Below are positions 52,150 through 63,690 of a stretch of DNA of 64,000 nt, piece by piece. Location of the stretch: assembly GCA_028583605.1 (NCBI GenBank), contig CM053327.1, positions 1,364,001 through 1,428,000 on the forward strand, read 5' to 3'. The DNA is from Dastarcus helophoroides. Its lineage: Eukaryota; Arthropoda; Insecta; Coleoptera; Bothrideridae. Both the position numbers and the translations under genes were made by a program. The notes under the pieces were generated by a model that had not been told where the DNA came from, ran no database searches, and was given only the letters and a program-made list of their open reading frames with translations. The first letter of the stretch is position 1, and each line of letters opens with the position of its first letter.

Positions 52150-54620
52150 TTTAAATTTAATCCACTCGCAATGGGCAACCCTACTATGCCCTCTTCAAAG
52201 AAATACAAGTGGGATGCGGAAATAAGGATATATGGCAATAAACGGTCTTCTCAAACAAAGATAGGTTGTAATTTTTGGTGAAAATTCCTTTCGGTAATGA
52301 GTTCCATATCATAGAAGTTCTATAGAAAAAAGAGTCTCGATGGTCTCAAGAATGTCAAACTGGACCCTACAGGAATTTGCTGTCTCTGACTGTTTTGCAT
52401 GCCTCAAAAATCTTGTCCTTAGGGGGAATCAATCCTATTAGTTTCTGCGAGCATCTCCCATGATAAGTACTTGTAGAAAAGAGACAAGTCTCCAAACATC
52501 GTCATCAAATAGGCGAATCGCTCTTTTTTAAATTAAATCCAAAACAGCTAAAATTTCCTTTGGGGGAAATCTTAATATAAGAACAGTATTTTAGTGTTGG
52601 TCTAATTTGAGCGTTGCATAGTGTTAGTAGCTAATAAGATGTGAAGTACGTTTTAGCTCTAAAAAGAAAGCCTAGCTTCTGAGAGGAGGACTTGGCAGTG
52701 GACACATACATGATCGTCCCAAGAGAAGTTAGTGCTCGCATTCACTCCTAGGATAAACAGATAAACTCCCATTGGGAGAATTTTACCGCCCATTTGTATG
52801 TTTGTTGCATTATCCCTTGATGTTTTCTCAGAGAAAACCGGGGCTTGAGTTTTCAAAGCGTTAAAGTCGACCAAATTTTTTTTACCCCATTCCAGAATGA
52901 TTTTAAGATCCCGATTAATTATCGTTATCTGCTGTTTCCTTGGCCGATTTGAAGCAGCGATGGGTAAGGGTTTGTCAAAGAAAAAGATGTTACCAGGCTT
53001 CTATCATCTGCGTAGCTGTATATCGGATTGGAAGTTGAAGCTCGGAGATTGTTTATGTGTAACAGAAACAGAGTAGGAAGCGGGATAGACCCCTGAAGCA
53101 CCCCGGAATTAATCGCAAATGTCTTGGTTGAGATACCATCGACGACGTCCCGAAGAGATCTGTCAGCGAGAAAATTGGATATGAAATGACAGAGTCCAGG
53201 AAGAAGAACATAAGATGTTAATTTGGCGATAAGAGATCGATGCCAGACTCTGTCGAAAGTCTTTGAGATATCCAATGCCACAGTCCTAGCATGTTTTTCC
53301 ATAGCTGAGTTACAAATATGAGTAATATGTGTCAGTGGATTGCCAGTTAAACGTTGTTGTCTGAAACCTCATTTCCTGTCCGATATGATTTTATTCTACT
53401 CCAGATATTTAAAAACCTCAATGTTGATATTCTTTTCCATCACTTTAGATGTAACAAGCAACAGAAATATAGGGCTACAGTGGTTAGTTAAATTCCTTTT
53501 ATCCTTTTAAGGGGCAGGCTGCAGCCTAGCAGATTTCCAGATGTTATGGAATACAGCTTTGTCATAAGAGAGTGTAAAAAATATGCTTGGGACGGAAGTC
53601 AACTCTGGAGCGTACTTTTTAAAAACAATACCATCAAGGCAAGAAACTTTTGAGGTGTCCAGCTCAAAAAAAATCTTTCTAATTCTGCGTTGTCTGAAAC
53701 CAACTTCAGGCATCGAAATGCCAACTTTAGAAAGAATAGGAGGTTCTGCGTTTCGCGTTTCGAGTATTAAAGTTGGAATTTTCAGCAAACTTTAAGGCTA
53801 GCATGTCAACCTTTTTCTTGAAAGTGGTCGCAATATTGTTAATATTATCTACCAAATGTGGAAAATTTAAAGATGGAAAATTCTTTTTAATTAACTTTTT
53901 AAATCTTCAAAAGGACTTGGACTGTTCGGACAGATGATAATCCTGTGGCGCATTTTACGATTAAAATCATTTTTGCCTCGTCAATAACCTGTTTATAAAA
54001 ATTTCGTGCATCTACAAAGGTGGTCCAAATCTCGCTTAGGAATTATTTCGCCAACGAGGATATGCGCGATTTGTGCTGGAGACAGTCCGATCACATTTAA
54101 TGCTGAACCAAGATTTATTGGTGGCAAGCTTCTTTTTAAAGTGAAGAATTGAGCATTCCATACCAATGAGGATAGTTCGGGAAGAAAACCTTAATCAGGG
54201 GATGTTGTGTACGTTGAAATCACCGAGAAAGAAAACCTCTGCGTTTGGATAAATCGTGTGTAGGTGATCGAAGGTTATGGAGAGATGAGAGAAGAGCTGC
54301 CTATATGAGGGATCATTTCGAGATAAATAAAGTGAACGAATGAATATTACTTCGCTTTTGGAGCAGATATTTAGCCAAATCACATCATGGTCAGCAGATT
54401 CCAGTGCCTCTTCTCGTTGACAGGAGAGGTCCCTTTGGGTAAAAGCACAAATTTCTCTCTTGTGTCGAAAATTTGTGTGCAAGTCGTAATTAGGGCAAAG
54501 CAAATAGACCGTATTGATGTATGGGTAGACTTGAGTTTCTGTCAGAGACAGCACGTGGGGTCGTTTTCTTTTTGACGGTGTTTATACACCGAGTTTAGGT
54601 TTAAGGGCAGAATGAGGAAA
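52150..54620 (-). mobile_element. CR1/jockey-like non-LTR retrotransposon, decayed
   Basis: Minus-strand order. Endonuclease remnant (54554-54195) ending HTIYPNAEVFFLGDFNVHN, which keeps the G-D-F-N motif. RT upstream motif ELDTSKVSCLDGIVFKKYAP (53788-53507). Palm A VALDISKTFDRVWH with catalytic Asp, INSGVLQGSIPLPTLF, and an intact YADD box (SYADDRSL) in 53302-52925. Then VDFNALKTQAPVFS, GGKILPMGVYLFILGVNAST and NFSWDDH (52874-52659). The C-terminal tail (KTVRDSKFL, RTSMIWNSLPKGIF) extends to about 52150. At least four frame breaks. The element would have provided nuclease and RT for its own RNA. Confidence 0.82.
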
Positions 54621-55095
54621 GAAGAATAACGGGAACCGAGTCATGTGTCAGAGATGGAAATATGAGGTAAGAATAATTTCACCGCCTTCTAATGATACGT
54701 GGGGTGTCACTAGCTCGAACGACTGAAAGTTCCAGTCTACCACCTTCCAATATTTTTTGATATTAAAATTCTCATTTTAAGGTCAAAATGTTGAGTTCAA
54801 GATGAAAATAGGTGGAAAATAAAAATTTCAAATATAAATTCAGAATTTTGAGAAGAATTTCAAGGTTTAAAAAACTTCCAATTTATTATTTATAATGAAG
54901 TTTTAATATGATATTTTAAGGAAAAAGTCAATTTCAAAAACAAATATTGAGAATTTCCAAATTTAAAAATTTCAAGCTTAAATTCGATATTTTGAAAACA
55001 TTTCTGGAAAACTCCAGATCCTGATTTTTTCAAAAAAAAAAATCTTTAAAAATTTGCTGTTTTCTTTTAAAAAAGTAGATTTTTTTATGAGTTTT
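54621..55095. repeat. A-rich degenerate repeat
   Basis: 54740-55010 is A-rich fabric; before that is a balanced flank of the retroelement possibly belonging to its 5' UTR. Confidence 0.45.
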
Positions 55096-55097
55096 GG

Positions 55098-55310
55098 ACA
55101 AATTTTGAAGCAAGTAGAATGCAACTAATGCGTTTCGACGGCCAAGCTGTCATCTTCAGAGAAATACTAGAGATACTAGTATCTCTCTATAGCTTGTATG
55201 TCGAAACGCGTTAGAGCAACCTTTGTTGTGTTTTTTAATCTTTCTTGGTTTCAGGAGACAAGATCTCTATTTCAATTTTTAAAGATAACCAAGACCAGTC
55301 CGTTCCACAA
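55098..55310. repeat. Penelope-like terminal repeat, palindromic
   Basis: GCGTTTCGACGGCCAAGCTG followed by TCATCTTCAGAG (55132-55163) and, inverted, CAAGCT...GTCGAAACGCGTTAG (55195-55213) form an imperfect palindrome centred at GATACTAGTATC (55171). On the minus strand the left arm reads CUGAAGAUGACAGCUUGGCC then GUCGAAACG, hammerhead-like but with an extra U after CUGAAGA. Downstream ACCAAGACCAGTCCGTTCCA links it to 63035-63175. Confidence 0.5.
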
Positions 55311-55318
55311 AAAAAAAA

Positions 55319-56134
55319 TTGAAGTCCGGTTGAAAAAATTCAAAAAATGTAATTACTTGTTTTTTGAGGTCTTTTCATTGGTGTACATTATTTTTTTTTA
55401 ATTCAACTGTTTCCAAGAAAATTATGTAAACTTTGTTATTTCTTATGGACGCCATATTGGATTTTATCATTTTCGAATTTGGCATATTTTTCTGATAAAT
55501 TTAATGTTTGTCATGCTATACTTCAAATGTGGTAAAGTGGGTAAAATGAACTAAATTTTTATTTTTAAACAAAAAAATTGTAGTAGGCGATGTAAGTGCA
55601 ATAACTTTTAATAATGAAAGGTACAGTTTCTAAAAAAGCAATAATTTTGTTTATTAATTTTATTTAACATTTCTTTGACCCAGTTTGGAAATAAAGAATG
55701 GAGAGTAAAGCAATAATTATTGTTAAAATACTAAAAATATTATAAAAAACTGGGGTGCGTGCACATTAAGGTTATATTAATAACTGCATAATTTGTAACA
55801 ATATTTTAAGTTTTTTAATAATTATTGTACAGTAATTAGGTACTGTATTTTTATTATTAACTGTTACATCGCCTACTCAAACTTTTTTGTTTAAAATTAG
55901 AACATTATTTCATTTAACCCACCATGGTATATTTGAAGTATAGCATGTCATATATCAAATTAGTCGGAAAAATATTCAAAATTCGAAAATCATAAAATCC
56001 AATATGGCGTGTATAAGAAACTGATAAAGTTAACATAATTTTCTTGAAAACGGCTAAATTTAGAAAAAAATTAGCGTACACCAATGAAAAGGCCTCAAAA
56101 AACAACCAGTTACATTTTTTTAATCGAACTTCAA
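55319..56134. mobile_element. Foldback element, about 815 bp
   Basis: Left arm 55319-55655 and right arm 55800-56134 are inverted copies: 'ttgaagtccggttgaaaaaa' against 'ttttttaatcgaacttcaaa', CGCCATATTGGATTTTATCA against 'ataaaatccaatatggcgtg', and GTAGGCGATGTAA against TTACATCGCCTAC. The spacer (55656-55799) contains ATTTTATTTAACATTTCTTT then GACCCAGTTTGG, the dispersed sequence found at 27865-27903. Confidence 0.75.
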
Positions 56135-56780
56135 ATAAACAAGTTACAGCTGATTTTTAAAAATGACGATTTTCAGTCTTTTCTAAATAAAATCAAGACG
56201 AATTAAAATTCATTTGTTTTCTCAGCGGAATATTAGGCATTAAATTCTGCACTACTTTTCCCATTTAGGCTTGCTTGTATCTCTAATTGTTTATAAGATC
56301 CCTGTAGTGGAAATCAAATTTGGTTCAACCTGTACATTTATTTTTTAATAAAAAGACCCCTGCTGCAAGGTTTAAAGTATCTATCGAAATTTGCAAAATT
56401 TTCAGTGTAAAAATAGCGAATAATCCAATATCCGCAAGAAATCTTTTTTTTTATGTAAGATCAGCTATACCTTAACTGAACAATTTTTTGGCTAAAATGC
56501 AATGAAAGATTCGAAAAGAACAAACGATTTTACATAAAAAAATGACACATTTTGCGTCTTTGGTTATCTTGAACATAATGAACAAGATTGCTAAGAACAG
56601 GTCAACTGGCAGAATCAACTCGTTATATCTCCAAAATAAAAACTATGCTCAACTTAAAATTTTGTTTACTTTAAGCCATCACCATAAGCTATTATCGAAA
56701 CCACTTTTGGATCAAATTCATGAGAACCACAAAAGCGGCGAAATTTTGGATCACTCCTAGGAAAGTTTAAAATTACCAGA
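56135..56780. other. Non-coding, nothing recognised
   Basis: A 72-codon plus frame at 56542-56760 has no recognised motif. A 'ggttcaacctgtacatttat' segment at 56322 looks like an inverted-repeat element terminus but no partner was found. Confidence 0.3.
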
Positions 56781-58135
56781 AAAAATTGAAACTATAACAT
56801 TAAATTGTTAATTAATTTTTTTTTAATTTCACTGTTTTTAATTTTCTTTTCTGGTTTATTGACTCTTTATTTTGAAAATTTCAGAAATTCCCACTTAAAG
56901 AGTCGAAATGTTGAAAATATTTTTGACAATTAATTTATTTTTTAAAATTGTATTTTTTTCTTTTATCCGGAAATTTTTTTCGAGAATTGTTGTCTGCTTT
57001 TTCTTTAAATTTTAAACTAAATCTTTAAATTAATGCATCTTTAAAATCAAATTTAAATTTTACGTTCGAATTCACAATTTCAAAAATAAATTTATCAATT
57101 GTAGAAGAATTGAAAATTTCGATTGAGAATTTTCTTCGTTCTTTCAGTAGTAGTAATATTTTTAGAGAAATATAAAATTGCAAGAAAAGTGGAAATATAC
57201 AAGGTTGTTTATTTCTCCAAATTTCAATATTTTTCTTAAAATTTTTATGTAATTTTAAAGCTTATTTTCTCAAAATTCGGGTCTATTTTTTAAAATTTTA
57301 ATATCCTTTTACAAATTTGTTTAAAAACTTGTTTAAACTAAATAATTTTTAGTTTCCTATCAAGGTTACAAAACAAAATGAACTTTAAAACATTAACACT
57401 TCGTGGAAAACTTTTGAAATTTTCAAAATAAATTAGAGAGAAATCAAGAAAAAATATTTTTTAGACAAAATTTTACTTGTATAAAATGTTTAGAGAAAAT
57501 CACCAATTTCATAGGGATAAAGTCTTGGTTGAAAGAAAATCGAAATTTTTAGAAAAAATCTGTACAAAAAAATTAAAATGGGAATTTTGTAAAAATAATG
57601 CAAGATTCGGTTATTATTTTTATAAAAGTAATAAAATGCGAAACGAGATCAACGTTTAAGTTTTTTTTTTAATTTCTTCTTTCACCAAAATTTTGAGATT
57701 TGAAACTTCAGGTTTTTTTTTAAATACTTTTTGTCAAAATTTCTATACAAAGAACACATGATACTAATTACTAAATACGTTCTTAATCAATTTTAACAAT
57801 GTTAGCCCCAAGTGGGGTAAAAAGGAATACTTAATTGAATGGTGAAAGTTGAAATTTTCCTTTACAAGCTAAAAATTTACGTTTTAAAAACAATTTTGTT
57901 TCAACAAGCTAAAATTTTGAAAAATTTTAATTCATGAAAAACTTCAAAAAAAAGAATTTTCAAAACAATGCGCACTTTTAATTTCTAAGCGGTTAAAAAA
58001 CCTTATTATTGAATATTGAAAAATGTCAACATTTTCTTTTACAAGTTTCGTTTCCCAAAAATTTTTTAGTTTTGTTAATAAAATTGTCAAATTTGATAAA
58101 ATTTAGTTGTCAAAAGTTGATATATAAGAAAAAAA
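56781..58135. repeat. Mixed A/T-rich degenerate repeat
   Basis: Same low-complexity fabric with frequent changes of polarity; no gene. Confidence 0.5.
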
Positions 58136-59185
58136 ATAAAACTCACCCCCATAAAAATTAGGGATTTTAACTTTTTAGCATAACCAATATGTTATTGGGA
58201 GCGCTTTTTTATGAGAAATAACAGAGCGTCTGTTTTATCAAAAAATTCTAATTAATTCATGAGTTATTAAAGAAAAACTGTTTTTTGGGGTTAACTTTAA
58301 GGGGTGGTTTCACCACTTAAATCGCCGAGTTAGCATCTAAAAAAAAATTCGTGTCCAATATTTTGTTATGTACTATAACATATCACAAAATGAAAAAAAT
58401 TGGTGGCGTACACCTCGGGTACTTTCCTTGTAAGTTTCACCCTTGTTTCTAGAAAGGTTGGCCAACCCTGATTGTTGCAAAAGAGATGATAAATAATGAA
58501 AATATGATGTATTGGTTTTAGGCAATAAAGTACCTAAAAATTGAGACATTGCCAACTATTATGTATGGAAAGCCCATTGAAAAATTTCCATAGTGTATTT
58601 CCGATTTCAGGGCTCAATAGAACATGAAATGGCCCTTCGAGTTTTAGATTGCTATGCAATGAACGGAAATATTACCTTTCAATCAGCATTTAATCCATAG
58701 CTGATTGCCATGGAAAATTATAACTTGCGTACAGCACATATAGCGTTCGTTTCCAATAATGAAAACGATCTGCCGCTCGATCCATCGGGAATGGATATTC
58801 GGATTTAATTCTAAAAATTGTGCGTTCCTTCTACCGCCCAAATTGCCGGACGTAAGCAATAAACGTCGACATATTTATAATCATTAATTTCGCCCGGATT
58901 ACGGGGATATCTGGACCGCGGAAAAATCGTCGCATACGGCCTAATGTATTTCCACAACTGACCGATTAAAAGAAAAGTTCGACTGAAAAGCGTAACATGG
59001 AATTTTATCGTTACACATGTGTAGGCACTTCCCTCGAATTTCCGCTAGTTGGTTGAAGTTGTTATTTGATAGTCAAGTTACGTTTATCAATTGGATGACT
59101 TTTGAAAAGTGGAACCACTTCCAAAAAACGATTATTATTGAAAAAATGATAGTTAAAATTTGACATGATTTATAAGTTCCCAATA
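58136..59185. other. Balanced non-coding stretch, unassigned
   Basis: 58560-59060 has markedly higher GC and CpG content ('acggggatatctggaccgcg') than its surroundings. The minus frame at 58373-58555 (TSYFHYLSSLLQQSGLANLS) is protein-like but unrecognised. May contain regulatory or exon sequence, or a dispersed repeat. Confidence 0.3.
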
Positions 59186-59187
59186 TA

Positions 59188-60955
59188 CAGGGTGAGTTAT
59201 TAGTAGGTAAAGCTCTGTAGCTCCTACAGATTGTTCGATAACAAAAATACATTTAGTACGAAGGTAGATTAGTATACGGCGCCCCTTTAAAATTGTTTTT
59301 TACTATACAGGGGAAATATATACAGCGTGGTGCACTAAAGTTGCATTTTCTTAAATAGAAAACCCTATATATGTTTACATATTTGGATCTCTTACAAAAT
59401 GCTGACTAAAACGATTTCAAACAATAGGGCTCTGCGGTAAAGTGTTTTTGAGATATTTAGAAAAATCTTGAAAATTAAGCCCAAATTGTAAGCTGGCTTG
59501 AATGGCCGGAAACGATCAAATTATTTAACTTTTAGTGCAAACTATTTCGGAACATCGTTTGCTTAAAAAATAATGTAATTTTATTTAAATAACATTTGAA
59601 ATCATCCAGGGTAATTAACAAACGAAAAATGATATTTTTCTCAAAAAACAAGACACACCATGGATATTATTTTCTATTTCTGTTAATGAACATTTAAGCT
59701 TTGCTTTGATATAAATATCTGTGGGGCCAGTTCTTATAGTTCGGGAGATATTTAGATTTAAGTTAAAAAAAATTATAATTCTCTAAATTTATTTTAGTAA
59801 AATGTGTTTTTCATCAAAATTGTTCGGACCTAAACAAAAATTATGTTTTTAAAATGCACTAATTTATTACACTGTTCTAAGTTTAATCATACAAAACACG
59901 TTTCCAAAATATGAACTCTAAATTGAAAAACATATTGGTTTCAATGCTGCTTATCATCTATGCCCAAATTCTATGCATCTATGTTCAATGTTCGCTGCAC
60001 AATTTACATTATTTAAACAATTAAGAATAAAACTAGTGTATGGTACAACATTTTTTCATTCTAGTCAATTTTAGGTTTGTTTTGGTCAAGAAAATTAACG
60101 AAACAAACCCATTTTCCACAAAAACAATAAAAGTATATTATCAAACGTAATTTACGAAGCATATTTTCAAAAAGAAACTAAGTGAAACCTACACTGTGGC
60201 CCAATCAAGCTAAAGTACAATAATAGCAGTTGTATATTTTATCTTGGATTGATAAAATCAAAGTGGGAAGGAGACATGTCAAATTTCTGATTCTGTAAAC
60301 TTTTTTGAAAATTATGGAGTAAATAGTTTATTTATTAGTGTTTTTCATTACCGTCAAGACATACATTTTAAACAACTTCAATCAAAGATGCATTTTAAAC
60401 ATCCAAATATCGACATTTTTTATTTTTCAAATTTAAAGTTAAATAACTCTCAAACTGTAAAAGCTAGTCCCACACATTTTTACACTAAATCAAAGTTTAG
60501 TGGTTGCTTAACAAAAATTGAATATAATATACAGAGTGTGCCATTTAATTTTTTTGAATAACATGTAATTATGCCTTTGCTAATTACCCTGTTTAGAATA
60601 TACTGTAATAATCTGCACTAAGAATAAAATGATTTGATTTTTTTCGGTTTTTTAAACAAGCCTCCAAATTATACTCAAATTTCATGAAATTTCTAAATAT
60701 CTCAAAAACTATTAATCTCGGACCCCTATTGTATTAATAATTTTAATCAGCATTTTGTATAACATTTAAATATGTAAAAATATATAGGATGTTCTATTTA
60801 AAAAAGGCAAATTTAGTGCGCCACCGCGTATATATTCATCCTGTATAGTAAAAAATAACTGTTAAATGTGCGCCTCGTAGTAATGTGCCTCTGTACCAAA
60901 AAGAATTTTGTTATCAAAATAATTGTAGGAGTTACCTTACTAATGACTTATCCTG
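59188..60955. mobile_element. 1.77-kb foldback / long-TIR element, TA target site
   Basis: Starts CAGGGTGAGTTATTAGTAGG and ends with the imperfect complement (...TTACTAATGACTTATCCTG), flanked by TA at 59186-59187 and 60956-60957. The inverted match continues inward for about 850 bp on each side (TTTTTTACTATACAGG near 59305 against CCTGTATAGTAAAAAA near 60840; 'aaaatgctgactaaaacgat' against its complement near 60750), leaving almost no spacer. No transposase. Probably non-autonomous with TA target preference. Confidence 0.82.
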
Positions 60956-60957
60956 TA

Positions 60958-61785
60958 CACAGTGCGTTTTAATCCTCCCTGAATAAATTTTTAGATCGCC
61001 ATTTTTAGGAAATATGCAAAAACACGTCAATAAATTTATACAGGGGGACATATTTCACCATATTATTTATACTGGGTGTGACTATAATTCCTGCGCCGCC
61101 AGACCAAACACTTTTATTTTTTTAAATAGGACACCCATATTTTCTTAAGGTTTTAAATTTTGCTTGAAGAATAGATTTCTAAAATGTATGATGTTTGGGT
61201 TCTTGAGTCATTAACTGAAGAGTAGTGGCTTTGAATGATAAAGTCAACGGTTATGGACAAATTCATTTCAAAATTATGTTAACAAAGGGTGCGTAATATT
61301 AACAGTGTCATGACATTTGTAAACCATTTAACGCCTGTTTTTACACATACAGCATAAATTATTGCTAATAATTAATTATTACACTGTTACAAAGTTTTAC
61401 ACTACCCAAGAGTGATTGAAACAGTGCAAGACCTGCAGCTATATTTTTTAATTTTGCTTTCCGTGTATGTATGCAAGAGCAAGACAAGAAATTTGTGAGC
61501 AAGAACAAAAAAAGACAAAGAAATTCTTTTTACAAGAGCAAAATTTTTTGTCAAAAAATTTGCAAGAAGCACGATTTCTTGCTTTTTTTTCAATATGTTC
61601 CCATCCTAAGCTCTAAAAAACTGTTTTCACCTTCTTGAATACCCAATTAGTTCACAAGTAATAGATACTGGCGCCCCTTGCAAATTGAAATTTGAAAAAA
61701 AAATTAAATTCCAGAAAATATCAAAATTAAAAACAAAATGCTTCATGTTAAGCTTTTTTCTAAAATAACAAATTTAAGTATCCGA
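60958..61785. other. Non-coding with possible further TIR termini
   Basis: ATACAGGGGGACATAT (61041) and ATACTGGGTGTGACTATAAT (61069) resemble outer ends of the TA-flanked elements, but no inverted partners were found. 61430-61590 is a purine-rich AAGAGCAAGACAAG-type simple sequence. Confidence 0.35.
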
Positions 61786-61789
61786 AATT

Positions 61790-63690
61790 AAAAGATAAAA
61801 AGATTTCAATTTAAATTTTTAAAATTTCCATTTATTTTAAACTCTTCATTCTTTTTCAAAATTTCGAAATTTTGACTCAATCTGAAAATTATAATTTTTT
61901 CAAATTTCTGCTTTTTTCAAAATTTTGTTATTTTTGAAAATTCTTAATTTTTTAAAATTTCGGCTTTTTCTGAAAATTTTTATTTGGCAATATAAATATA
62001 AATCTAGGCTGGCTATAAAAAATTTTGATTTTTTTGACAATTTCAACTTTTCTAGAAAGTCGACATTAAAAAAAAGATTTGAAGTGGATTAATATTTTTA
62101 AAAGTCGAAATTTTTAGAAAATCCTAATTTCTGAAAAAGTAAATTTTTAGTGTCAGATCTACACAAACGTCGAATTTTCCAAAGTCAGAATAAACAAAAC
62201 TATGAATTTTCAACAACAAAGACCATTTTAAATAAGGTCAACAATTTTCACAAATATTTCAAACATTTTAAAATATTAAAACTTTACAAAAATTCAAAAT
62301 TTTGAGATTAGGAACAGATATTGAAAAAGAGATTTAAAATTTCAAAAAGGAGTTAAAGTTTCCAATAAATTTAAATTTCCAAAAAGAAAAATTTTCAATA
62401 TATTCAGAATTTTAAAAAATTTTGAATTTTTTGAAAATTTTGAAATTTTCAATACATTAACCCATCTAAAATTTTTGATTGTTTTTTAATGATTTTAAAT
62501 TTTTTCCAAAATTTGGAAATTATGGAAATGAGAATTTTTTAACAAACGTCGATATTCGATTTTTATTGAAAATTTTTTCAACATTTTATATTTTGTAAAT
62601 ATTTCAAACATTACAAAAATTCAAAATTTTAAATTTTGAAAATTTAAACTTTCACAATTTGTCTTTCTTAAAAATCCCTACTTATTTGTTAAACGATTAA
62701 TTTTCAAAACTTCAATTTTTTCGAAAATATTCGACGGCATTTTTTCAAAATTTCAAATTTTTCTCAAAAATTTAGCATATATTTGTAAATTTGATTTTTC
62801 TGTAACACCTTTTTTGATAACTTTCAACTCTTTTCAAAATGATCTTTTTTCATAATTTTGGCGATATATCTGGAAGCTATGACTTTTATATGAAAATGAC
62901 TTATTTAAAAAAATCTACTTTTTTAAAAAATTTCGACCTTTTTGAAAAGAATATTAATTATTGAACATTTTATTATTAAAAATTTTCCTTTTCGGAAAGT
63001 TCAAATTTATTGAAATACAAATTTGGTCCCCTGAAACCAAGAAAAATTAAAAAACACAAGAAAGGTTGCTCTAAAGCGTTTTGATAGGCCAAGCTATCAT
63101 CTTAAGAGAGATACTTATTTGTATTTCAATTTTTGAAGATAACCAAGGACCAGTCTGTTCCACCAAAATTAATGGCTTCAAAATTAATGAAAACTTTACC
63201 GAAATTTTAAATCTGTTTTTGTATATTTGGTTTTAATCTTAAAGTTTTGAATTTGTGTAAAATTTCGATATTTTAAAATGTTCGACTTATTTGTGGAAAT
63301 TTTTAACTTTTTTAAATCCTCCTTCTTACTGAAAATTAATAGTTTTTTTTAATTTCGAGTTTCAAGTTCTATATTTTTGTAAATGTGTCATTAAAAATTG
63401 ACATTTTGAGAAATTGGATATTTTAAATATTTTTAATTTTTAATTGAAATTGTAAAAAGAAATCAAAATTTTTCATAGCCAGCCAAGATTTATATTGCAA
63501 AATGAAAATTTCGAGAAAGATAAATTTTGAAAAATTTGAAAATGTCAAAAATAGCAAAATTTACAAAGATCGAAAATTTTGAAAAATTATAATTTTTAGA
63601 TTGAGATAAAATTTCGAAATTTTTAAAAATAATAAAGAGTTTAAAATAGGTGGAAATTTTAAAATTTCCGAGGTGAAATCTTTAAAAAAA
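61790..63690. repeat. Large palindrome of degenerate repeat
   Basis: The left arm (61790-62060) and right arm (63420-63690) are inverted: 'aatctaggctggctataaaa' near 62002 against 'tcatagccagccaagattta' near 63473, and CTCAATCTGAAAATTATAAT (61876) against ATTATAATTTTTAGATTGAG (63586). The left arm is T-rich and the right A-rich, so the polarity flip of the low-complexity fabric coincides with an inverted duplication. Confidence 0.65.
63035..63175 (+). repeat. Penelope-like terminal repeat copy inside the palindrome
   Basis: GAAACCAAGAAAAATTAAAA, CACAAGAAAGGTTGCTCTAA, GCGTTTTGATAGGCCAAGCT, then ATCATCTTAAGAGAGATAC and AACCAAGGACCAGTCTGTTC follow the 55098-55310 repeat (its right half is inverted relative to this). 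The hammerhead-like hairpin is further decayed here. Confidence 0.5.

Noticed and set aside
52925..53302. Possible intact RT because the YADD box is preserved
   Set aside because: Flanking domains are in different frames and the frame covers only part of the RT, so the element is dead.
53583..54575. Plus-strand frames of 60-70 codons
   Set aside because: Shadows of the CR1-like RT and endonuclease read on the minus strand.
61402..61593. 63-codon minus frame
   Set aside because: Derived from AAGAGCAAGACAAG-type simple sequence; no motif.
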